From: [Clostridium] polysaccharolyticum
Lineage (GTDB): Bacteria > Bacillota > Clostridia > Lachnospirales > Lachnospiraceae
Length of the DNA stretch: 64,000 nucleotides
Direction of reading: 5' to 3'
NCBI RefSeq assembly: GCF_900111595.1
Contig: NZ_FOHN01000009.1
Span: 1 to 64,000 of the forward strand
A program made the position numbers and the translations under genes. Below the pieces are notes generated by a model. The model was not told the DNA's origin and did no database searches. It worked only from the letters and a program-made list of their open reading frames with translations. Of this stretch, positions 43,419 to 52,866 are shown piece by piece. Within the stretch, counting starts at the first letter, position 1, and each line of letters begins with the position of its first letter.

Positions 43419-44279
43419 ATGAGATTTGTCATAGTTACGGGGATGTCCGGAGCTGGAAAAAGTTCTGTGTTAAAAATGCTAGAGGATGCAGGATATTTCT
43501 GTGTAGACAATCTGCCAATTCCTCTAATTCCAAAGCTGTCACATTTTATTATATACGAAGAGCAGACGGTGACCAAGGCTGCCTTAGGAGTAGATATCCG
43601 AAATGGACAGGCTTTAGAAGAATTGGATGATGTATTGAATCAATTGAATCAATATGAAGTAGTTCCGGAAATATTGTTTCTGGATTCTACAACGGAAGTT
43701 TTAGTGAAGAGATACAAAGAAACAAGACGGAATCATCCTCTTGTAAATGAGGGCAGGGTTGATAAGGGGATTGAAATGGAAAGAGAACGTCTGCAGTTTA
43801 TAAAGAAACGTGCGACGTATATAATCGACACAAGCCATATGCTGATCCGTGAACTGAAAACGGAGATTGATAAAATCTTCATTCAGGGAGAACATTATAA
43901 TAATTTCTTTATCTCTGTTGTATCTTTTGGGTTTAAGTATGGGATTCTGTCTGATGCGGATCTGGTATTCGATGTCAGGTTTCTGCCAAATCCATTTTAT
44001 ATACCAGAGCTTAAGAAGAAAACAGGAAGAGATAAAGTGGTATATGATTATGTAATGGACTTCCAGGCAGCAGATGATTTTTTGAATAAGTTGGAAGATA
44101 TGCTGAAATTCCTGATTCCCAATTACATTATAGAAGGGAAAAACCAGCTTGTAATTGGGATTGGATGTACAGGAGGAAAACATCGTTCTGTAACCATTGC
44201 AAGGGCAATCACAGAACGTTTGTCTAACCTGCAGTATGGAGTGAAAATCGAGCACAGGGATGTAGAAAAGGATGTTTAA
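43419..44279 (+). CDS. rapZ: RNase adapter/nucleotide-binding protein RapZ (YvcJ)
   Basis: The 286-residue protein starts MRFVIVTGMSGAGKSSVLKMLEDAGYFCVDNLP (P-loop) and has the C-terminal IGCTGGKHRSVTIA motif typical of RapZ. In Gram-positives the role is regulatory and linked to the cell wall and competence. An in-frame ATG at 43389 would add ten atypical residues, so 43419 is chosen. The usual neighbour yvcK (glmR) is missing between this gene and whiA. Confidence 0.94.
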   Translation: MRFVIVTGMSGAGKSSVLKMLEDAGYFCVDNLPIPLIPKLSHFIIYEEQTVTKAALGVDIRNGQALEELDDVLNQLNQYEVVPEILFLDSTTEVLVKRYKETRRNHPLVNEGRVDKGIEMERERLQFIKKRATYIIDTSHMLIRELKTEIDKIFIQGEHYNNFFISVVSFGFKYGILSDADLVFDVRFLPNPFYIPELKKKTGRDKVVYDYVMDFQAADDFLNKLEDMLKFLIPNYIIEGKNQLVIGIGCTGGKHRSVTIARAITERLSNLQYGVKIEHRDVEKDV

Positions 44280-44281
44280 AG

Positions 44282-45235
44282 ATGTCATTTTCCAGTGAAG
44301 TGAAAGAAGAATTATCAAGGCAGATGCCAGTTTCCAGACATTGCTGTGTAGCAGAAATTGCAGCACTTATCAGCTGCTGTGGGGAACTGGTTCACAATAG
44401 GAAAGGTACATTGGCCTTAAAAGTTCATACAGAAAACTTGACAGTCGCAAGAAAATATTTTATGTTAATAAAGAAAACATTCCAAGTGAAAACTGAAATA
44501 TTAGTGAAGCGCAATGTATCATTGAAAAAGAGCAAAAACTATTTTATTTATATACGTTTACAACATGATGTGGAAAAAATCCTAAAGGCAACGAAACTTC
44601 TTAAGGGACAGGACTTTCATTCGATAGAATTGGTTCCAAGCCATTTAGTGACGCAAAATACATGTTGCAAGCGGGCCTTTTTAAGAGGGGTATTTTTGGC
44701 CACAGGATCAATAACAGATCCTTCTAAGACATATCACTTTGAAATTGCAGCGCCAAGTCAAGTGAAAGCCGCTTACATTGCAGAAATTTTGCAGTCTTTT
44801 CAGATTGATGCTAAGATTGTGGTACGGAAAAAGTATTATGTGGTTTATGTAAAAGAAGGATCTCAGATTGTTGATGTACTCAATATTATGGAGGCTCATC
44901 TTGCACTGATGAATCTGGAGAATGTAAGGATTCTGAAAGAAATGAGGAATTCTATCAATCGACAGGTAAACTGTGAAGCAGCGAATATTAACAAAACGGT
45001 TGTTGCGGCATCTAAGCAGATAGAAGATATTTTGTATATTCGTGATAGGGTCGGCTTGAGTGAATTGACAGAAGGGTTAGAAGATGTTGCGAGGCTCCGA
45101 ATCGAACAGCCGGATGCATCGCTAAAAGAATTGGGAGCATTGTTAAATCCACCGTTGGGAAAGTCTGGTGTTAATCATAGGTTAAGACGTATAAGTAAAA
45201 TTGCGGATAGTTTAAGGGAACAAAAGGAGGAATAA
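44282..45235 (+). CDS. whiA: DNA-binding protein WhiA
   Basis: The 317-residue protein has MSFSSEVKEELSRQ at the start, LAGLIDADG-related homing-endonuclease-like domains in the first two thirds and a C-terminal helix-turn-helix (PDASLKELGALLNPPLGKSGVNHRLRRI). WhiA links cell division and chromosome segregation in Bacillus and sporulation control in Streptomyces. It starts two bases after the rapZ stop. Confidence 0.95.
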   Translation: MSFSSEVKEELSRQMPVSRHCCVAEIAALISCCGELVHNRKGTLALKVHTENLTVARKYFMLIKKTFQVKTEILVKRNVSLKKSKNYFIYIRLQHDVEKILKATKLLKGQDFHSIELVPSHLVTQNTCCKRAFLRGVFLATGSITDPSKTYHFEIAAPSQVKAAYIAEILQSFQIDAKIVVRKKYYVVYVKEGSQIVDVLNIMEAHLALMNLENVRILKEMRNSINRQVNCEAANINKTVVAASKQIEDILYIRDRVGLSELTEGLEDVARLRIEQPDASLKELGALLNPPLGKSGVNHRLRRISKIADSLREQKEE

Positions 45236-45238
45236 TGT

Positions 45239-45496
45239 ATGGTAACCAAAAAAATGACAATTAAAATACCAACGGGTTTAGAAGCTAGACCTGTTGCAGT
45301 CCTTGTACAAGTAGCAAGCCAGTTTGAGAGTTCTGTTCATATTGAATGTGAAGACAAAAAGGTGAATGCCAAGAGTATTATGGGGATGATGAGTCTTGGA
45401 CTTGCAGCTGGAGAGGAAGTTATTGTAACAACAGATGGCCAGGATGAAGAACAGGCAATGGAAAAAATTGAGGCATATTTAAATAGTGGAAAATAA
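45239..45496 (+). CDS. Crh-like HPr protein (Glu15 in place of His15)
   Basis: The 85-residue protein has the HPr fold with TGLEARPVAVLVQVASQF and VNAKSIMGMMSLGLAAGE. At the PTS phosphorylation site position 15 is Glu instead of His, so it cannot take phosphate from enzyme I. Ser46 is present and can be phosphorylated by HprK. This is the logic of Crh, which in Bacillus lies in the same rapZ-whiA neighbourhood. Its likely job is catabolite regulation with CcpA and not sugar transport. Confidence 0.88.
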   Translation: MVTKKMTIKIPTGLEARPVAVLVQVASQFESSVHIECEDKKVNAKSIMGMMSLGLAAGEEVIVTTDGQDEEQAMEKIEAYLNSGK

Positions 45497-45523
45497 GAAC
45501 GCTTGAATAGATAGGATTTTGAG

Positions 45524-45563
45524 AAAAAACGGCTGTATTTGTGAAAAGTACAGCCGTTTTTTG
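45524..45563 (+). terminator. Terminator behind the HPr-like gene
   Basis: AAAAAACGGCTGTA (45524-45537) pairs with TACAGCCGTTTTTT (45549-45562). It closes the murB-HPr block before dnaE. Confidence 0.9.
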
Positions 45564-45644
45564 CACATAATTTCAAGTTTTCAATTATGCATAAATATGA
45601 TAGAATAAATTTTAAACGACTAATGCAACAGGAGGGGAGAAAAC

Positions 45645-48600
45645 GTGAATTTTACCCATCTTCATGTCCATACAGAGTACAGTTTATTGGATGGCTCTAG
45701 TAAAATCAAAGAATTAGCAGAAAGAACAAAAGAATTAGGGATGGACAGCATTGCGATTACAGATCATGGTGTTATGTACGGTGTGATTGATTTTTACCGT
45801 GCAGCCCATGCAGCAGGTATTAAGCCGATCATTGGCTGTGAAGTTTATGTTGCACCAAATTCCCGTTTTGATAGAGAGAACAGTCAGTCTGAAGCCAGAT
45901 ATAACCATCTTGTGTTACTTGCTGAGAATAACACAGGTTACGCCAATTTAATGAAAATTGTATCCAAAGGTTTCACAGAAGGCTTTTATTATAAACCAAG
46001 AGTAGATTATGAAGTGTTAGAAGAATACCACGAAGGAATCATTGCTTTAAGTGCGTGCCTTGCTGGTGTTGTGGCTATGAATCTGAGGCGGGGCATGTAC
46101 GAAGAAGCCAGAAAAGAAGCGTTTCGCTTAAGAGAAATATTTGGCCAAGATAACTTTTTCTTAGAACTTCAGGATCACGGAATGCAGGAACAGCAGGTTG
46201 TAAACCAGCAGATGGTCAGACTGAGCCAGGAAACAGGAATCCCGTTAGTGGCAACCAATGACGTGCACTATATTTACGATCAGGATGCTACGCCTCATGA
46301 TGTGCTTCTTTGTATTCAAACTCAGAAGAAAGTAACGGATCAGAATCGTATGAGATACGAAGGAGGACAGTTCTATCTGAAATCCCCAGAAGAAATGGCC
46401 AAGATATTTCCATACGCCATAGAAGCACTGGAAAATACCCATAAGATAGCAGAACGCTGTTTTGTTGAAATAGAATTTGGCAACTATAAGCTGCCCAAAT
46501 TCGATGTTCCAGATGGCTATACAGCATGGGAGTATTTACAAAAGCAGTGTTTTGAAGGATTAGAAAGGCGTTACGGGAATCCAGGCGAGGAATTAAAAAA
46601 ACGTCTGGAATATGAATTAGATACGATCCATTCCATGGGATTTGTAGATTACTTCCTGATTGTCTGGGATTTTATTAAATATGCAAAAGACAATGGGATT
46701 ATGGTAGGACCGGGCCGTGGTTCCGCAGCGGGAAGTATCGTATCCTACTGTCTGGAGATTACAGATATTGATCCAATCCGCTATAATTTGCTGTTTGAGC
46801 GATTCCTAAATCCAGAACGTTTGACCATGCCCGATATTGATATTGACTTCTGTTTTGAGCGAAGACAGGAAGTCATCGACTATGTAATACGGAAATATGG
46901 AACTGACCGGGTAGTGCAGATTGTTACATTTGGTACTATGGCAGCCAAAGGTGTTATTCGTGATGTTGGACGTGCATTGGACATGCCATATTCTGCAGTG
47001 GATGCTGTTGCAAAAATGATTCCGGCAGATTTGGGAATGACCATTGAAAAGGCCTTGAAACAGAATAAAGAGTTACGGGATTTATACGAAAATGATGCGG
47101 AAGTAAAAGAGTTAATTGATATGTCTTTGCGTCTGGAAGGATTGCCAAGACACACATCCATGCATGCGGCAGGTGTTGTAATCAGTAAAGAAGAAGTAGA
47201 TAAGTACGTGCCACTATCTAGAGCATCAGACGGAACTCTTACAACGCAGTTTACCATGACTACCTTAGAGGAACTTGGACTGTTAAAGATGGATTTCCTT
47301 GGCCTTAGAACTCTTACGGTAATTCAGAACGCTGTAAATTTAATCAACAAAAGGTTAAAAAGCTTAGATAAGTCTAGCAAGGAATATAAAGAACTGGCTG
47401 CAAAACATGGCGATCAGCTGGATATGGGCAAATTGAATTACGAAGATAAAGAAGTATACAAGAGCATTGGAACTGGTAATACAGAAGGCGTATTCCAGCT
47501 AGAAAGTGCTGGAATGAGAAGTTTTATGAAGGAACTGAAGCCGGAAAGCATTGAAGATGTAATTGCGGGGATTTCCTTGTATCGTCCAGGTCCAATGGAT
47601 TTTATTCCAAAATATATTAAAGGCAAGAATGACCAGAGCAATATTACTTATGAATGCCCGGAACTGGAACCGATTTTATCGCCAACTTATGGCTGTATTG
47701 TGTATCAGGAGCAGGTTATGCAGATCGTACGTGATTTAGCTGGATACAGTTACGGCCGAAGTGATCTTGTACGTCGTGCTATGTCCAAAAAGAAAGCTTC
47801 TGTAATGGAAAAAGAGCGACAGAACTTTGTATACGGCAATAAAGAGGAAGGGGTAAAAGGATGTATTGCCAATGGTATTGATGAAGCAGTTGCGAATCAT
47901 ATTTATGATGAGATGATTGACTTTGCAAAATATGCCTTTAATAAATCTCATGCCGCTGCATATGCTGTAGTTTCTTATCAGACAGCATATTTAAAGCATT
48001 ATTTTCCAGTGGAATTTATGGCCGCTTTGATGACTTCTGTTCTGGATAATACAGACAAAGTATCAGAGTATATTATGACATGCCGTAAGCTTGGTATTGA
48101 GATTCTTCCACCAGACATTAATGAAGGGGAATCAGAATTTTCCGTTTCGAATGGATGCATCCGGTATGGATTGTCTGCAATTAAAGGACTTGGGAAACCA
48201 GTAATTCATGCCATTGTAGAGGAACGTACGTTAAACGGGCCATTTACTTCACTAAAGGATGTAGTTATGCGCTTGTCCAACAAGGAGATTAACAAGCGTA
48301 CAATGGAAAGTTTTATTAAGGCAGGGGCATTTGACACATTGCCAGGGACCAGAAAACAGAAAATGCAGGTCTACATTAAAGTAATTGATAGTGTAAATCA
48401 GGAAAAGAAAAATAATTTATCTGGTCAGATTTCCCTATTTGACCTGTTCAGTGATGAACCAGAGTTCTCAAACGAAATTGAAATGCCAGATGTAGGGGAA
48501 TTTGAAAAAGAACAGCTTCTTGCATTTGAAAAGGAAGTGCTTGGAATCTACGTCAGCGGGCATCCGATGGAAGAATACATGGAGAAATGGGAGAAGCATG

Positions 48601-49169
48601 CAAAGAAGAAAGCGTCAGATTTTAACATAGACGAAGAAGGCCATGTGAAAGTAAGAGATGGCTCTCTTGTGACAATTGGCGGCATGATTGTGTCTAAGGT
48701 TATAAAGACAACGAAACACAATACTATGATGGCATTTGTTACTTTGGAAGATCTGTACGGAACAGTAGAAGTTATTTTCTTTCCAAGGGACTTTGAAAAG
48801 TACCGTCCGTATTTAAATGAAGATGCCAAAGTGTTTATCAGGGGACGGGTAAATGTGGAAGAAGATAAACCAGCAAAAATTATCTGTCAGGATTTTGTGA
48901 CTTTTGAGCAGGTACCTGAGAATGTGTGGGTTCAGTTTCCTAGCACGGAAGAATTCAAGAAAAAGGAACTGGACTTAATAGAACTGTTAGAAGAGTATCC
49001 AGGAGTTTCGCCAGTAGTGGTATATTGCAAGGAAGAAAAACAGCAGATAGTTTTAAAAGTTAAGGTAACAGTAGAAAAAAGTCTCTTAATTCGATTACAA
49101 AAAGAATATAAGGATAAAAATATCATTGTTCAGCAAAAGAATATTGAAAATATATTCAAAAAGAGTTAA
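45645..49169 (+). CDS. dnaE: DNA polymerase III subunit alpha, DnaE type
   Basis: The 1174-residue protein has an N-terminal PHP domain (FTHLHVHTEYSLLDGSSKI), the polymerase palm with VGPGRGSAAGSIVSYCL and MPDIDIDFCFERRQEV, the fingers and helix-hairpin-helix region, and a C-terminal OB fold (GGMIVSKVIKTTKHNTMMAFVTLEDLYG). It is the lagging-strand type replicative polymerase of Firmicutes; PolC would be elsewhere. The start is GTG behind GGAGGGGAG. Confidence 0.96.
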   Translation: MNFTHLHVHTEYSLLDGSSKIKELAERTKELGMDSIAITDHGVMYGVIDFYRAAHAAGIKPIIGCEVYVAPNSRFDRENSQSEARYNHLVLLAENNTGYANLMKIVSKGFTEGFYYKPRVDYEVLEEYHEGIIALSACLAGVVAMNLRRGMYEEARKEAFRLREIFGQDNFFLELQDHGMQEQQVVNQQMVRLSQETGIPLVATNDVHYIYDQDATPHDVLLCIQTQKKVTDQNRMRYEGGQFYLKSPEEMAKIFPYAIEALENTHKIAERCFVEIEFGNYKLPKFDVPDGYTAWEYLQKQCFEGLERRYGNPGEELKKRLEYELDTIHSMGFVDYFLIVWDFIKYAKDNGIMVGPGRGSAAGSIVSYCLEITDIDPIRYNLLFERFLNPERLTMPDIDIDFCFERRQEVIDYVIRKYGTDRVVQIVTFGTMAAKGVIRDVGRALDMPYSAVDAVAKMIPADLGMTIEKALKQNKELRDLYENDAEVKELIDMSLRLEGLPRHTSMHAAGVVISKEEVDKYVPLSRASDGTLTTQFTMTTLEELGLLKMDFLGLRTLTVIQNAVNLINKRLKSLDKSSKEYKELAAKHGDQLDMGKLNYEDKEVYKSIGTGNTEGVFQLESAGMRSFMKELKPESIEDVIAGISLYRPGPMDFIPKYIKGKNDQSNITYECPELEPILSPTYGCIVYQEQVMQIVRDLAGYSYGRSDLVRRAMSKKKASVMEKERQNFVYGNKEEGVKGCIANGIDEAVANHIYDEMIDFAKYAFNKSHAAAYAVVSYQTAYLKHYFPVEFMAALMTSVLDNTDKVSEYIMTCRKLGIEILPPDINEGESEFSVSNGCIRYGLSAIKGLGKPVIHAIVEERTLNGPFTSLKDVVMRLSNKEINKRTMESFIKAGAFDTLPGTRKQKMQVYIKVIDSVNQEKKNNLSGQISLFDLFSDEPEFSNEIEMPDVGEFEKEQLLAFEKEVLGIYVSGHPMEEYMEKWEKHAKKKASDFNIDEEGHVKVRDGSLVTIGGMIVSKVIKTTKHNTMMAFVTLEDLYGTVEVIFFPRDFEKYRPYLNEDAKVFIRGRVNVEEDKPAKIICQDFVTFEQVPENVWVQFPSTEEFKKKELDLIELLEEYPGVSPVVVYCKEEKQQIVLKVKVTVEKSLLIRLQKEYKDKNIIVQQKNIENIFKKS

Positions 49170-49277
49170 AATTGTAACATGAGTGCGTTTGAAAAAGCTT
49201 CAGTTAACTGCGGCTGCTAGTCAGAAGGCTTGTGCTGAAGTGATAGTATATATTGAGAATCCTTTGGAGGTATTGAA

Positions 49278-50252
49278 ATGGCAAAAGAAATTAATACAAT
49301 TGGCGTTTTAACAAGTGGCGGAGATGCACCAGGCATGAACGCAGCAATTCGTGCGGTTGTAAGAACAGCATTGGCGAATGGCAAAAAAGTAAAAGGTATT
49401 AGAAGAGGCTACAGTGGTTTATTAGAAGAAGACATCATTGATATGGATGCTGTAAGTGTTGCTGATATTATTGACCGTGGAGGTACAATTCTATATACAG
49501 CAAGATGTGCTGAAATGAGAACAGAAGAAGGCCAGCAAAAAGCTGCTGAAATCTGTAAGAAACATGGCATTGATGGTTTAGTTGTTATTGGTGGAGATGG
49601 TTCTTTCCAAGGTGCAAAGAAATTAGCTCACTTAGGCATTAACACAATTGGTGTTCCTGGAACAATTGATTTAGACATTGCTTGTACAGAATATACTATC
49701 GGTTTTGATACAGCTGTAAATACAGCAATGGAAGCGATTGATAAAATCAGAGATACTTCTACTTCTCATGAAAGGTGCAGTGTTATTGAAGTTATGGGCA
49801 GAAACGCTGGTTACATTGCATTATGGTGTGGTATTGCAAATGGTGCAGAACAGATTTTAGTAACAGAGCGTTATGATCATAATGAAAATAAAATCATTGA
49901 TAATATTATTGAAAAAAGAAAAACAGGCAAGAAACATTACATTATTGTAAATGCAGAAGGTATTGGAAATTCCGAAATTCTTGCTAAGAAAATTGAAGCT
50001 GAAACAGGAATGGAAACAAGGGCAACTATCATTGGACACATTCAGCGTGGTGGCAGCCCAACATGTAAAGACAGAGTTTATGCATCAACTATGGGTGCAA
50101 AAGCAGTTGATTTGCTTTGTCAAGGAAAGAGCATGAGAGTTGTCGGTTATAAAAATGGTGAATTTATCGATTACGATATTGACGAAGCTTTAGCAATGAA
50201 AAAAGATTTAGATGAATATATGTATGAAATGAGCAAAAAACTGTCCAGATAA
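49278..50252 (+). CDS. pfkA: ATP-dependent 6-phosphofructokinase
   Basis: The 324-residue protein has GVLTSGGDAPGMNAAIRA, GGDGSFQGAKKLA, VPGTIDLDIACTEYTIGFDTA and IEVMGRNAGYIALW. The catalytic Asp pair of the TID-x-D motif is kept, with Leu in the middle instead of the more common Asn. Gly at GGDGS marks ATP rather than pyrophosphate use. It follows dnaE, as in other Lachnospiraceae and in several Firmicutes. The start follows TTGGAGG. Confidence 0.95.
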   Translation: MAKEINTIGVLTSGGDAPGMNAAIRAVVRTALANGKKVKGIRRGYSGLLEEDIIDMDAVSVADIIDRGGTILYTARCAEMRTEEGQQKAAEICKKHGIDGLVVIGGDGSFQGAKKLAHLGINTIGVPGTIDLDIACTEYTIGFDTAVNTAMEAIDKIRDTSTSHERCSVIEVMGRNAGYIALWCGIANGAEQILVTERYDHNENKIIDNIIEKRKTGKKHYIIVNAEGIGNSEILAKKIEAETGMETRATIIGHIQRGGSPTCKDRVYASTMGAKAVDLLCQGKSMRVVGYKNGEFIDYDIDEALAMKKDLDEYMYEMSKKLSR

Positions 50253-50288
50253 TATTCCTCTTGTAAATTACAAGGAGGAAGTTTAAAG

Positions 50289-50337
50289 GAAATGAAAAAA
50301 GAGATAGAATACAAAAGTTCTACCTCTTTTTTCATTT
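50289..50337. terminator. Bidirectional terminator between pfkA and the minus-strand small protein
   Basis: A stem of about 20 bp (GAAATGAAAAAAGAG at the left with its exact complement at the right, plus TAGAA/TTCTA inside) lies between converging genes, with A- and T-rich tracts on the two arms. Confidence 0.88.
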
Positions 50338-50351
50338 CATGCAAATAATTG

Positions 50352-50636
50352 CTATCTGTTTGCTTTAACATTAGCATCTCCAGATTTCCCTGCATCCATG
50401 TCCAATGTGGTATATCCTCGCTTGAAAGTGCTTTCTTTAGGGGAATCGTTGTCCTCAGAATTTTCAGAATTATCAAAGTCCTCAAAGTCTTCAAAGTCCT
50501 CGAAATCCTCGAAAACGTCAAAGTCCTCATTTTCTTTATCTGATTTTTTGAAAAAATTCTGGTAACAATAATATGCACCACCTGCAATTGCAGCAAGGGA
50601 AAGAGTTGTAGCAATAAACTTACCAAGTTTTTTCAT
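50352..50636 (-). CDS. Small membrane-anchored protein with acidic DFED repeats
   Basis: The 94-residue protein has an N-terminal hydrophobic segment (LGKFIATTLSLAAIAGGAYY), then FFKKSDKEN and an acidic stretch of repeated Asp-Phe-Glu units (about 39-60), with a basic tail. A strong AAGGAAAGGAAG site supports the start. Repetitive DNA underlies the acidic part. It lies downstream of the L,D-transpeptidase gene on the same strand, so an envelope role is possible, but no family is recognised. Confidence 0.65.
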   Translation of the reverse strand: MKKLGKFIATTLSLAAIAGGAYYCYQNFFKKSDKENEDFDVFEDFEDFEDFEDFDNSENSEDNDSPKESTFKRGYTTLDMDAGKSGDANVKANR

Positions 50637-50697
50637 AGGTTATACTTCCTTTCCTTATCCATTATACCCTTACGTATTTCGTATCATACTTAAAGAA

Positions 50698-52203
50698 TTA
50701 TCTATTTCTGCTTGTAGAAGCAGGCTTTTTGCTAGCGTGTACGCTTGCAGAGGCAACAGTCTTTTCTTTTTTTGTATTGGAATCTGTATTAGAACAGACT
50801 GTTTCTTTCTCCTCCAGATTGCTCTGGTAGCAGACGATAGGAGTTCCTTTTTCAACAGTCGCAAAAACTTTTTCCGCAACGTCGGGAGGAAGGTTGACAC
50901 ATCCATGAGAACCGCTTCGCTTGTAAATACTGCCTCCAAAGCTGTTACGCCAAGGAGCATCATGTAAACCTATATTGTAGTAAAAAGGCATCCAGTAAGT
51001 TACATCAGAACTATAATTTTCACCTACTAAAGTTGCGTTATGTTCTTTATATGTTATCTGATAGATACCTGTCGGGGTATCAAAACCCCTGCTGGAATTT
51101 CCTGTTACACAATCAGATTCTACTATCAGTTTACCGTTTTTATATACCCAGATGTGTTGTAGAGACAGATCGATTTCAACATAGCTGTCTCCAATATCGT
51201 TGATGTTCCGAGAGCGGGCAACTTGAGAGTAGGTTGGTTCAATTTGAACATTTTTACCTTTTTGCACTAATTTAATTAAGCGGGCTGTTTCAGCTGCACG
51301 GTCTATAAGCCAGCCATAGTCACCGCCAGTTACCTCAATAATATTTCCATTATGGTCGATGAAGTCTCGTGTTTTCCCAAATGTATTATAAATACGTGCA
51401 ATGGAGTCTACATAAGCACGGACCTTTTCGTGATTAAATGTGACTTGAAATGAATCATCAACTTCCAGCCAATCCTGTATGTGGGTTTTGTCGCATATTT
51501 CATATCTATCACCAAAATCATAGGTAATAGTAACGGTAATATATTGATTCATTGTATCAGCCAGTACTTTGAGTTCAGTCGAAGAAGATGTATACTTCGG
51601 ATTTTGATAGCATTGCAAATCATCCGAATTCATATAAGTATCACCAGACTCAATGGCTGTAATAACGGAAGATGTGAATTTGTCCAGATCTAATGTTGTA
51701 CCATTATTTTCTGGAATAATTTCGTACTTGCCAGATGCATCATTGTATTTTACAAGGGCATCTGCTGGTGGAGTGGTATTTTCTTTCTTAAAAAATACAA
51801 GTGAATGAATCTTATCCTTTAATTTCTGGTCATCAAATGTGGTTGTAACCTGTAAGTCAGATTGATTCTTTCGGAATAGACTTACAATCCATGTAAATGA
51901 TTTTTGTTTTTTTAACAGCTGTTTTACTGAGCCATCAGGCATAAATTCATAGTCGATGTCGTCAGCAGTAATTACATCTGTCAGATGATTACGTCCATCA
52001 ATTTGTAATACATAATTTTTTATTTCTCGCCGTATATTCTCTTCAACAGCTTCGACGCATTTGTTGCTGGCGCTGATTCCATTGATGGAAGTGCCAAAAA
52101 AGAAATGCGACTTAAAATAAAATGATATGCCGATATATAGAGCCAGCAGGACAAGAAATGTAATCGTTAAAGCGATAACTGTTTTTTTATGCTTTCTCTT
52201 CAT
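50698..52203 (-). CDS. L,D-transpeptidase (YkuD domain) with peptidoglycan-binding region
   Basis: The 501-residue protein has one N-terminal membrane segment (about 9-28). A long extracytoplasmic region follows that resembles the PG_binding_4 repeats seen before YkuD domains (YEIIPENNGTTLDLDKF and GDYGWLIDRAAETARLI). The YkuD domain is at about 340-470, with the catalytic motif SGSHGCVNLPPDVAEKVF and an upstream LHDAPW. Such enzymes make 3-3 cross-links in peptidoglycan. The tail is Ser/Lys/Thr-rich. Confidence 0.92.
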   Translation of the reverse strand: MKRKHKKTVIALTITFLVLLALYIGISFYFKSHFFFGTSINGISASNKCVEAVEENIRREIKNYVLQIDGRNHLTDVITADDIDYEFMPDGSVKQLLKKQKSFTWIVSLFRKNQSDLQVTTTFDDQKLKDKIHSLVFFKKENTTPPADALVKYNDASGKYEIIPENNGTTLDLDKFTSSVITAIESGDTYMNSDDLQCYQNPKYTSSSTELKVLADTMNQYITVTITYDFGDRYEICDKTHIQDWLEVDDSFQVTFNHEKVRAYVDSIARIYNTFGKTRDFIDHNGNIIEVTGGDYGWLIDRAAETARLIKLVQKGKNVQIEPTYSQVARSRNINDIGDSYVEIDLSLQHIWVYKNGKLIVESDCVTGNSSRGFDTPTGIYQITYKEHNATLVGENYSSDVTYWMPFYYNIGLHDAPWRNSFGGSIYKRSGSHGCVNLPPDVAEKVFATVEKGTPIVCYQSNLEEKETVCSNTDSNTKKEKTVASASVHASKKPASTSRNR

Positions 52204-52435
52204 TTTTCCCTTCTCTTTTCTTATATATTTTATCTACCGGATTCTTTGGTATCATTCGGAACTAGTATACCATGTTTTCCATGTAAGTTCCAATGAAACT
52301 TTTATGTGATATGTATTACAGAAATATCTCATAAATATGAAATGCCTATTTAGTATAGGATATAGAAAAGCTTATGAAAATATGACGAAAAGCCAATAAC
52401 TGATTATTAAAATTGATGAAAATAGAAAAAAGGAA

Positions 52436-52464
52436 TTGACATTATGTGGCATAAATGATAAAAT
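52436..52464 (+). promoter_or_regulatory. Promoter of the trp operon
   Basis: TTGACA (52436-52441) and TAAAAT (52459-52464) are separated by 17 bases, immediately upstream of the T-box leader. Confidence 0.85.
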
Positions 52465-52469
52465 ACAAT

Positions 52470-52836
52470 CAAATAGATTTAAAGTCTTTGAGCAAAGAGA
52501 GTACTTCAGAACGTACATCACAGAGAGTCGGTGTCTGGTGTGAGCCGATATGGAAGTCTGTAAGGAATGGGTTTGTGAGATGTCAGGTGAAGCGTTTGTA
52601 CGTGTGTAGCTGCGGCCGTGTCCTCACGTTACAGAGGGTAGATATCGAAGAGATTCTGTATCGGTAATGAGATAATGTAAATGGTGGCGAGTATTTCCAG
52701 TTTCGGAAATGCTTTTTTTTATCTTTATCTAAAAAGACAATTTTCATCATTTAGATTATGAACAAGGGTGGCACCACGATAATTCGTCCCTAGCAAATGA
52801 AATGAAAAATTTCGTTTGCTAGGGACTTTTTTTACA
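52470..52836 (+). promoter_or_regulatory. T-box riboswitch leader, tryptophan-responsive
   Basis: The leader has the Stem I landmarks AGTA and AGAGAGTCGG with GGTGTGAGCCG, a GAA-TGG specifier candidate (TGG at 52568-52570, the Trp codon), the T-box sequence AAGGGTGGCACCACG (from 52764), and a terminator GTCCCTAGCAAA with its complement (52786-52826) followed by T residues. Uncharged tRNA-Trp would stabilise the antiterminator and allow trp operon expression. Confidence 0.93.
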
Positions 52837-52866
52837 TATTCAATTTATAAGAAAAGAGGGATAAAG

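Noticed and set aside
43701-44366. 221-residue minus-strand frame antisense to rapZ
   Set aside because: It is a shadow of the conserved rapZ/whiA coding strand, with an atypical Phe/Ile/Cys-rich composition and no ribosome site.
49660-49680. TIDLD in place of TIDND in PfkA as a sign of altered function
   Set aside because: Both catalytic Asp residues are kept, and I expect this variant to be common in clostridial enzymes.
50480-50530. CRISPR-like short repeats
   Set aside because: The repeats are tandem codons of the acidic protein without spacers, and no cas gene is present.
50171-50626. Long minus-strand frame overlapping the small acidic protein and the end of pfkA
   Set aside because: It runs through the bidirectional terminator; its Leu/Ser/Thr-rich content is the out-of-frame shadow of the acidic repeat.
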